DNA of 64,000 nt, from contig NZ_JATV01000011.1 of the NCBI RefSeq assembly GCF_000611675.1, positions 62,001 to 126,000 of the forward strand, written 5' to 3'. The stretch is from Flavobacterium succinicans LMG 10402 (lineage in GTDB: Bacteria > Bacteroidota > Bacteroidia > Flavobacteriales > Flavobacteriaceae). Both the position numbers and the translations under genes were made by a program. Of this stretch, positions 57,678 through 64,000 are shown one piece after another. The number at the start of each line of letters is the position of its first letter. Positions within the stretch are counted from its first letter, which is position 1. A model generated the notes under the pieces. That model saw only the letters and a program-made list of their open reading frames with translations, did not search any database and was not told the DNA's origin.

Positions 57678-59477
57678 TTATTTTACTTCAATAAATAGCA
57701 ACTCTTTTTGAAAAGCATTCAATTGCATTTCTAGTTCTCTTGCGATAGCAGTAAAACGGTTGGTATTCAGTAATACATTTTGATAATATTCAATACCTTC
57801 TAACATATTTTTTTTGAAAGCTTGGAGTTTTTTGAGCTGTGCTGCCGAAATTTCGTTAGTGGCTTCAGCACATTCATTTTTAAAATAATCCAAGTACATC
57901 TTTAGTTCTTTGATGAACACGTTTGGACGATTGGTTACTCGAAGTACGGTATCATTTCCATAAATGTGTTGAATCATTTTTTTCAAAGAAACCTCTTGGT
58001 CAAAATAAGCTAAATTCGGTCCAGGACAAATCACAATGCCTTGGTCTTGCCCTTTTATTGGAATATTGTTCTCCAAGTAAGAAGCATTGGCTAGTCCCAC
58101 GCATAAGCAAGATTTCTCTGTGATACTGTTTTTGCTTTTTTGATAGTGTGTCTCAGAAAGAGAGGATTTCTTTTCTTCCAAAGCTTCCAGTTGTTGGTCT
58201 TGGTATTTTTTAGATGCTGTACAAATTCCGTTGCCATTGGCATCTTTATGCAATGCTAAGAATTTTTTGGGACAAGAGCTACCAGCTTTATTGGCTTGTA
58301 TGCGTTTTTCTCTTACAATTTCATTACTAGTTCCTCTCAAGGTGTTAAAAGGAACTCCTAAAGGTGAAATGTGGCTCAAGTAAAAATCTTTTTCTTGTGC
58401 TTTAATTAAAAGGTCGCGTGTATTTTGATCTACTGACGTAGCTTCGGGAACTAATAAAAAGGGAGAGCCCCATCCTACAGAATCTACTTGATAATGATCT
58501 AGTAAAAAGGCATGTTCATCAGCAGTTCCAACGCCACCTTGTACCGTGATTTTTAGTTCAAGCGGGGATGCTGGGGTAGGAAGTTCTTTTTGACCTAATG
58601 CTTTGACCATCAAATCGTGAGCAGATTGAATAAGTTGTTCTTTCTTTTGTTTGAATTCTTCTAAAATTGGACCTAATAAAAAACCGTCTGTGGCAAAGGC
58701 ATGTCCTCCGCAGTTTAATCCCGATTCAATACGATATTCAGAAACCCAAAGGCCTTTTTTGGCTAAAAAATTGCCTTGAATCATTGCGGATCTAAAATCG
58801 CTTACTTTTAGAGTGATTTTCTTTTTTAATTTGTTGTTTAGGTCAGGAAAAAAGCATGAAAAATTTTCAAAATAACTGTACAGCCTTGGATTCATGCCGG
58901 CACTTAAAACCACTGATGATTCCAAATTACTTTGAGCAAAACCTCGTAAAGCAGCATGTGCATCGTTAAATTCTACTGGTAAAAGTTCTTGATTTGAGGA
59001 GTTTTCTTTGTCTAATTTCGTCATAATGTTGACGTCAATTTCTCCCGGATTCAATTGATTTTCAATGTAATTTTTTAAGTTTTCTTTGAATGCGATTCCT
59101 TCATCCATTAATTCTAAAAAACCTTTTTTTACATCGGAGCTGTTGGGTAATTGAGCAATATAATTATCCAAAGCTTGTTTGCTTTCTACTAATTCTGATT
59201 TGAAATCTTCAAACTTTTTCTTCACTATACCGTCCACTAAATTCAGATACGATGTAATTCTTTTCGCTCTGTAATCATGGATTTTTTGAGTGATTTCTTT
59301 GTAAGGAATTTCAAACTTTTCACTGTAAAATGCATTCATTTTTTCAATCAATTCATCGTCTGCGATGGATACTACTGAGGAAATTCCTAGATGCCCAACG
59401 CGTATTGGACTATCAATAGTATAGGCCAATCCCATTACTGGGATGTGAAATGTGTGAGGTGTTTTTCTATTATTCAT
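57678..59477 (-). CDS. Uncharacterised 599-residue protein with TIM-barrel-like phosphate-binding segment
   Basis: I do not recognise this family. No signal peptide or membrane helix, so cytosolic. The start (HIPVMGLAYTIDSPIRVGHL, 11-30) and SVVSIADD resemble the first strands of FMN-dependent TIM-barrel enzymes. Residues 313-347 (VQGGVGTADEHAFLLDHYQ, then VDSVGWGSPFLLVPEAT) look like the glycine-rich flavin-phosphate site of nitronate monooxygenase or glutamate-synthase-type barrels. A helical, Lys/Glu-rich insert spans about 60-160. Cysteines cluster at 402, 419, 457, 459 and 484 (SSCPKK, NGICTA, SCLCVG, ICPGPN), possibly a metal or Fe-S site. Upstream on the same strand is a flavin reductase. 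Confidence 0.75.
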   Translation of the reverse strand: MNNRKTPHTFHIPVMGLAYTIDSPIRVGHLGISSVVSIADDELIEKMNAFYSEKFEIPYKEITQKIHDYRAKRITSYLNLVDGIVKKKFEDFKSELVESKQALDNYIAQLPNSSDVKKGFLELMDEGIAFKENLKNYIENQLNPGEIDVNIMTKLDKENSSNQELLPVEFNDAHAALRGFAQSNLESSVVLSAGMNPRLYSYFENFSCFFPDLNNKLKKKITLKVSDFRSAMIQGNFLAKKGLWVSEYRIESGLNCGGHAFATDGFLLGPILEEFKQKKEQLIQSAHDLMVKALGQKELPTPASPLELKITVQGGVGTADEHAFLLDHYQVDSVGWGSPFLLVPEATSVDQNTRDLLIKAQEKDFYLSHISPLGVPFNTLRGTSNEIVREKRIQANKAGSSCPKKFLALHKDANGNGICTASKKYQDQQLEALEEKKSSLSETHYQKSKNSITEKSCLCVGLANASYLENNIPIKGQDQGIVICPGPNLAYFDQEVSLKKMIQHIYGNDTVLRVTNRPNVFIKELKMYLDYFKNECAEATNEISAAQLKKLQAFKKNMLEGIEYYQNVLLNTNRFTAIARELEMQLNAFQKELLFIEVK

Positions 59478-59628
59478 TTATTTGCAGCATTTTATTGCAT
59501 ACAAATATTATGAATAGTATTGAGTAATAAACTGATAAATGTCATGATAGTTCATAGATCGAGATTTTGATTAGAAATAAAATATAGATTTTTGATAAAT
59601 AGTTGCTAATAATGTATGTGGCTATAAA

Positions 59629-60267
59629 TTATTCAAATATGGAAGAAGTAGGTTGGTCTTTTCTAGCATATTTGAAACGATCAACCAATTTGGGTAAACA
59701 ATAGCCGTCTAAGCCATTTAGCGCAATTACATTGGCTTTGTCTAGTTGTAACCAGCTGTCTTTGTGTTGCAATTCTTCCTCAAAAAATAAATGCTCGACG
59801 GAGGCAATTACGTGAATGGTGTCATTTTCTTTAATAAAATACTCATTCACATATTTACAATACAATTGAATAGGACTTCCTTTTACGAATGGAATTGGAA
59901 GGTTGTCTTTGTATTCTTCAACTAAACTGGTTTTGTCAAATTCTGAGACACCAGTGTCATAGTTGGCTGATGTATGGTGTGCATCGGCAATCATATCAAC
60001 TGTGATGTGATTTACGGTAAAATAACCAGTCTCCATAATATTCTTATAAGTGTCTCTGGGAACTGTTGTAGGGCGCATAATAAATCCAATTAGAGCAGGG
60101 CTACTCCCCAAATGTGTAATGCTGCTAAATACCGCCACATTAGTGTCTCCATCTATAGATTTGGTAGCAATCAAATTGGCAGATTTATATCCTGTACACG
60201 AATTGATAAGGTTTAGTTTCGAAATCTTATCCATTTGTACGATGCTTTCTTTGGTTAAATGCTTCAT
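59629..60267 (-). CDS. Flavin reductase-like (FMN-binding split barrel) protein
   Basis: 212 residues. The flavin-binding split barrel is visible in GYKSANLIATKSIDGDTNVAVFSSITHLGSSPALIGFIMRP and DTYKNIMETGYFTVNHI, matching the flavin reductase-like domain (DIM6/NTAB). Such proteins reduce FMN for partner monooxygenases or act as oxidoreductases. A TTG start 15 bases upstream is ruled out because it lies in the -7 element TATCTTTG (60280-60287). Same strand as the 599-residue protein, 151 bases apart, so possible co-expression. Confidence 0.85.
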   Translation of the reverse strand: MKHLTKESIVQMDKISKLNLINSCTGYKSANLIATKSIDGDTNVAVFSSITHLGSSPALIGFIMRPTTVPRDTYKNIMETGYFTVNHITVDMIADAHHTSANYDTGVSEFDKTSLVEEYKDNLPIPFVKGSPIQLYCKYVNEYFIKENDTIHVIASVEHLFFEEELQHKDSWLQLDKANVIALNGLDGYCLPKLVDRFKYARKDQPTSSIFE

Positions 60268-60279
60268 GGTTTTTTTTGT

Positions 60280-60287
60280 CAAAGATA
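60280..60287 (-). promoter_or_regulatory. -7 promoter element of the flavin reductase gene
   Basis: TATCTTTG on the minus strand, 12 bases before the ATG at 60267. Confidence 0.55.
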
Positions 60288-60513
60288 AATTTTGTTTATC
60301 TATTTTGAATATTTATTAAACAAAATTTGCATATATTTATGATTTTTTTGACAAAAGATTCCTATGTTCGATAGTTTCTTTGATAAATGTCATTAGGATT
60401 CCTTTATATTTGTTTTTCTAATTTGTTAAAAATGAATTGCGAATGTCTTTCTTGATGCTTGAAATCAATTAGGATAACACAATTAAATCATAGCCTATAA
60501 TAAAATTCACACC

Positions 60514-62904
60514 ATGAGAGTAGTTAAAAAAATTGCCCTATTTCTTTTTTTGTTTTTAATTGTTTTAGTATTGGCTTTAGTAGGCTATGCTTTTTACACC
60601 AAACCTAAATATGATGGTGAACTTGCTTTGAAAAGTATAGAGAAGACCACCACTGTATATTTTGATGATTTTGGAGTGCCTCATATTTATGCTAATAGTC
60701 AAAAAGATGCGATGGTAGCTTTGGGTTATGTGCATGCGCAAGACCGTTTATGGCAAATGGAATTGATGCGACGCATTGCTCCCGGAAGATTATCAGAGAT
60801 TTTCGGTTCTGTTACTTTGAAAAATGACATGTTTTTTGCGGGTTTAGGTATCGAAGAAGCTTCTGAGATTGCCATTGCCAAATTGGATAAAAACGGGAAA
60901 GACTATCAATTAGCTATGGCTTATTTAGATGGAATTAACCAATATATGGAAGAAGGTAACACACCTATCGAGTTTCATTTGGTAGGAGTGAAAAAACAAA
61001 AATTCACCCTCAAAGATGTCTATAATATTTTTGGATACATGTCATTCAGCTTTGCAATGGCGCAAAAAACAGACCCATTATTGACTGATATTCGTGACCA
61101 ATTAGGGCCAGAATATCTAAAAGATTTTGGTTTGGACGGTTCTTTGGGAACTACTAGAATCAAAAATGCGAAAGTGGATACAAAAGAATATTCGGCAATA
61201 GCAAAATCAGTAACTGCATTGCTTGACCAATCCCCAATTCCTCCTTTTATTGGAAGTAACAGTTGGGTTATTGCGCCGCCAAAAACAGAGAACGGTAAAG
61301 TTATTTTTGCCAACGACCCTCATATTGGATTTTCTCAACCAGCTACTTGGTATGAAGCTCACATCGTTACACCTGATTTTGAATTGTACGGTTATTATTT
61401 AGCAGGAACACCTTATCCACTTTTGGGGCACAATAGGAAGTATGCTTATGGATTGACGATGTTCGAAAATGATGATTTGGATTTGTACAAAGAAGAAAAC
61501 AAAGTTGATGATGCTAACAGTTATTTAACTCCAAAAGGGTATCAAAAATATACCATTCAGGACAAAATTATAAAAGTCAAAGATTCATCTTCGGTCAATT
61601 TGAAAGTGAAAATTAGCCGTCATGGGCCTATTGTGAATGATTTAATCAAAGGGTTGAATACTAGGCAACCTGTAGCGCTTTCTTGGATTTATACGCAACA
61701 ACCGATTCAGATTTTAGAAGCAGTGTACCGATTGTCTCACGCCCAAAATATAGCAGATTTTCAGAAAGGCGTGGCACTAATAGCCGCTCCCGGATTGAAC
61801 GTTATGTATGGTGATGCCAAAGGAAATGTAGCTTGGTGGGCAACAGGTAAATTATACAAACATCAACCTAGGGTGAATCCAAATTTTATTTTGAATGGCG
61901 CATCAGGGAAAGAAGATATTGCAGAATATTTGGACTTTTCTAAAAACCCATCGGCCATAAATCCATCTTGGAATTATGTCTATTCGGCCAACAACCAACC
62001 CGAAGCTGTTGATGGTTTTCTATATCCAGGGTATTATCTTCCAGAAGATAGAGCCAAGCGAATTACAACGCTTTTAGACGCCAAACAAAAATGGAATAAA
62101 CAAGCCGTAAGTCAAATGATAGTTGATAATACTTCTTCAACAGTAAATGAGACGCTTAAAGTGATGATGGCTTCTCTTGCTACCGAATCACTTTCAGAAA
62201 ATCAAAAACAAGCATTTACTATCTTGATGGATTGGAAAGGGGATAGTAATCTTAACCAAGTGGCTCCAACAATTTACAACAAGTGGCTTTATTTGTATTT
62301 AAAAAATACGTTTGAAGACGAATTAGGTAAAGATAAATTCGAGCAGTTTTTAGGCACACATATCGGGAAACAAGTAGCTACAAAGCTAATTGCGAATCCT
62401 AATTCGATTTGGTGGGATGATAGTACTACAAAAGGAACCAAAGAAACGCAAGCTTTTATTTTGAAAAAGTCATACAAAGAAGCCGTAGTGGCTCTCGAAA
62501 AGCAATTAGGTACTAACGTCGCATCTTGGACTTGGAACAAAGTACATACAGTAGAACATCAACATCCATTAGGTAAGGTCAGTGCTTTGAAGCCAATTTT
62601 CAATGTGGGTCCTTTTGAAATCGCGGGCACTAACGAAGTGATTAATAATTTGATGTTTGGACTGAATGCTTCAGGGAATTATAAAGTGACTGGAGGACCT
62701 TCAACCAGAAGAGTTATCGATTTTTCGGATGTAGAAAATAGTTGGAGTATCATCCCTACTGGTCAATCTGGTAATCCAATGAGCGCTCATTATGCCGACC
62801 AAACGCAATTGTATAACGAAGGCAAATTCAGAAAAATGAAAATGAATAAAGCCGAAATCGTTACAACTTCAACAAAATTAGTCTTTAATCCCATTAAAAA
62901 ATAA
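60514..62904 (+). CDS. Penicillin acylase family (Ntn) amidohydrolase
   Basis: 796 residues. N-terminal hydrophobic segment (8-27) is a signal or anchor. Alpha part begins VYFDDFGVPHIYANSQKDAMVALGYVHAQDRLWQMEL, typical of the family. The self-cleavage site and nucleophile is S248 in FIGSNSWVIAPPK, which would become the N-terminal Ser of the beta subunit after removal of the linker; NDPH (about 267-270) and the downstream WATGKLYKH, YSANNQ segments agree. Members hydrolyse penicillins, acyl-homoserine lactones or other N-acyl compounds; the natural substrate is unknown. It separates kynU from kmo. Confidence 0.92.
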   Translation: MRVVKKIALFLFLFLIVLVLALVGYAFYTKPKYDGELALKSIEKTTTVYFDDFGVPHIYANSQKDAMVALGYVHAQDRLWQMELMRRIAPGRLSEIFGSVTLKNDMFFAGLGIEEASEIAIAKLDKNGKDYQLAMAYLDGINQYMEEGNTPIEFHLVGVKKQKFTLKDVYNIFGYMSFSFAMAQKTDPLLTDIRDQLGPEYLKDFGLDGSLGTTRIKNAKVDTKEYSAIAKSVTALLDQSPIPPFIGSNSWVIAPPKTENGKVIFANDPHIGFSQPATWYEAHIVTPDFELYGYYLAGTPYPLLGHNRKYAYGLTMFENDDLDLYKEENKVDDANSYLTPKGYQKYTIQDKIIKVKDSSSVNLKVKISRHGPIVNDLIKGLNTRQPVALSWIYTQQPIQILEAVYRLSHAQNIADFQKGVALIAAPGLNVMYGDAKGNVAWWATGKLYKHQPRVNPNFILNGASGKEDIAEYLDFSKNPSAINPSWNYVYSANNQPEAVDGFLYPGYYLPEDRAKRITTLLDAKQKWNKQAVSQMIVDNTSSTVNETLKVMMASLATESLSENQKQAFTILMDWKGDSNLNQVAPTIYNKWLYLYLKNTFEDELGKDKFEQFLGTHIGKQVATKLIANPNSIWWDDSTTKGTKETQAFILKKSYKEAVVALEKQLGTNVASWTWNKVHTVEHQHPLGKVSALKPIFNVGPFEIAGTNEVINNLMFGLNASGNYKVTGGPSTRRVIDFSDVENSWSIIPTGQSGNPMSAHYADQTQLYNEGKFRKMKMNKAEIVTTSTKLVFNPIKK

Positions 62905-62936
62905 ATTTTTATAAAGGGGATACCCGTATTAATCCC

Positions 62937-62944
62937 TAATTTTG
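62937..62944 (+). promoter_or_regulatory. -7 promoter element of kmo
   Basis: TAATTTTG fits TAnnTTTG, 21 bases before the ATG. Confidence 0.5.
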
Positions 62945-62965
62945 CTTAACTTTTATACCCTTTGA

Positions 62966-64000
62966 ATGCAAACACCTCAAAAAATAGCCGTTGTAGGTTC
63001 TGGTTTAGTTGGAACTTTATTGGCAATTTACCTGAAAAAATTAGGGCACACAGTGCATGTTTACGACAGAAGTCCAGACATTAGAACGGTTGAGTTTTCT
63101 GGTCGTTCTATTAATTTAGTGATGTCTAATCGCGGTTGGAAAACACTTCAGGATATTGGTCTTGAAGAAGAAATAAAAAAAATCGGTATTCAAGTAGACA
63201 AAAGAGGAATACATCTTAAAGATGGGACTTTCACCACACAGTTTTACGGAAAAGAAGGGGAGTCCATCTTCTCGCTTTCCCGAGGAGTACTCAACAGAAG
63301 AATGATTGATTTAGCGGAAGAAGCAGGAGCTGAATTCTTTTTTAATAGAAAAATTTGGGATGTTTCTTTGGCGAATGCCTCTCTTTATGAAGGCGAAACT
63401 GAGCAAGGGGAATGGAAGGAGTTAAAGTATGATATAGTTTTTGGAGCCGATGGCGCTTTTTCAAGAGTACGTCATCGTATGCAGCGTCAATCTCAATTTG
63501 ATTATTCTCAAGAGTTCATGAAAATCGGTTATAAGGAATTGCATATTCCAGCCAATGAAGACGGAACTCATAAAATCGATAAAAACTCATTGCACATTTG
63601 GCCTCGTGGTAATTTTATGTTGATGGGATTAGCCAATTTGGATGGAAGTTTTACTTGTACGTTGTTCATGCCTTTTGAAGGGGAAAATTCGTTTGAAAAT
63701 TTAAAAGATGAAACGACTTTAGTTGATTTTTTTGCAGAATACTTCCCAGATACCAAAGACGTAATTCCAGATTTGGTCGAAGATTTTTTCAAAAACCCAA
63801 CAAGCTATTTGGTAATGACCAAATGTTTTCCATGGACGCACAGCGATAAAGTGGCGTTAATTGGAGATTCAGCCCATGCGATAGTCCCTTTTTACGGTCA
63901 TGGAATGAATGCTGGTTTTGAAGATATTACCACGCTAAATGAAATGATTTTGAGATATGGTGACGATTGGAAAACTATTTTTGCTGAATATCAGAAGTTG
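62966..64000 (+). CDS. kmo: Kynurenine 3-monooxygenase, 3' end outside the window
   Basis: 345 codons open to the window end; full enzymes are around 450 residues, so the C-terminal quarter is missing. FAD-dependent hydroxylation of kynurenine. FAD loop KIAVVGSGLVGTLLAIYLKKLGHTVHVYDRS, the substrate/FAD segment GRSINLVMSNRGWKTL, FGADGAFSRVRHRM, and the second FAD motif VALIGDSAHAIVPFYGHGMNAGFED are all present. With kynU it forms the middle of tryptophan breakdown to 3-hydroxyanthranilate. Own -7 element suggests separate transcription from the acylase gene 61 bases upstream. Confidence 0.95.
   Translation, partial: MQTPQKIAVVGSGLVGTLLAIYLKKLGHTVHVYDRSPDIRTVEFSGRSINLVMSNRGWKTLQDIGLEEEIKKIGIQVDKRGIHLKDGTFTTQFYGKEGESIFSLSRGVLNRRMIDLAEEAGAEFFFNRKIWDVSLANASLYEGETEQGEWKELKYDIVFGADGAFSRVRHRMQRQSQFDYSQEFMKIGYKELHIPANEDGTHKIDKNSLHIWPRGNFMLMGLANLDGSFTCTLFMPFEGENSFENLKDETTLVDFFAEYFPDTKDVIPDLVEDFFKNPTSYLVMTKCFPWTHSDKVALIGDSAHAIVPFYGHGMNAGFEDITTLNEMILRYGDDWKTIFAEYQKL

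Overview
This window is AT-rich chromosomal DNA from a gliding Flavobacterium or a close relative (Bacteroidota, Flavobacteriaceae). Evidence: the gliding genes gldD and gldA; MetH split into two genes; a fused DAHP synthase/type II chorismate mutase; starts without Shine-Dalgarno sequences; and promoters of the Bacteroidetes type (-33 TTG, -7 TAnnTTTG) in front of many genes. I see no tRNA, rRNA, CRISPR array, phage or transposase gene. Most of the window is core metabolism and housekeeping. The unusual material is in the leaders and intergenic spacers.

Layout. 1-6.1 kb: a partial DUF3078 gene and dxs (minus), tadA and a SIMPL-domain gene (plus), then RNase G, an easily missed 30-residue basic mS38-like gene and an HU-family gene (all minus). 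6.2-9.9 kb: mutY-ssb-gldD (gldE is absent from its known place), a heavy-metal-associated lipoprotein and an EamA permease. 10-14.4 kb: an inactive/active M16 peptidase pair and rplU-rpmA. 14.6-20.5 kb: a patatin/beta-barrel protein, an APC permease and ahcY. 20.9-28.9 kb: an assimilatory sulfate-reduction operon (cysH-cysD-cysN-sulfite reductase-cobA-siroheme synthase-ferredoxin reductase). 29.0-35.9 kb: a SAM-I riboswitch followed by metH part 1, a DUF1016 nuclease-like gene, metH part 2 and metF. 36-40.5 kb: a glycosyltransferase, gldA, a cation-coupled symporter and an M28 peptidase. 40.6-46.7 kb: a Phe/Tyr-rich leader peptide with terminator and antiterminator, then pheA, an aminotransferase, tyrA, DAHP synthase-chorismate mutase, rsgA and dtd. 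46.8-52.8 kb: three tandem DUF3857 proteins, of which only the first keeps a transglutaminase Cys and His. 52.8-55.7 kb: a MazG-like gene, aroA and queA. 56-64 kb: kynU, an uncharacterised 599-residue protein, a flavin reductase, a penicillin-acylase-family protein and a partial kmo.

How the genes fit together. Sulfate is activated by CysDN, reduced by an iron-sulfur APS reductase and then by a siroheme sulfite reductase. The same operon makes the siroheme and probably the electron donor. Homocysteine methylation (metH/metF) has its own SAM riboswitch, and ahcY recycles S-adenosylhomocysteine nearby. The operon at 40.8 kb covers both ends of Phe/Tyr synthesis and appears to be controlled by ribosome-mediated attenuation. 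aroA lies about 8 kb downstream of that operon.

The best candidates for something new are: the complete aromatic attenuator at 40.65-40.83 kb; a family of at least seven intergenic repeats with constant flanks around a hairpin whose sequence changes but whose pairing is kept; GC-rich elements that fill the space from one stop codon to the next start codon; and palindromic DNA inside the DUF1016 gene that encodes the same peptide motif on both strands.
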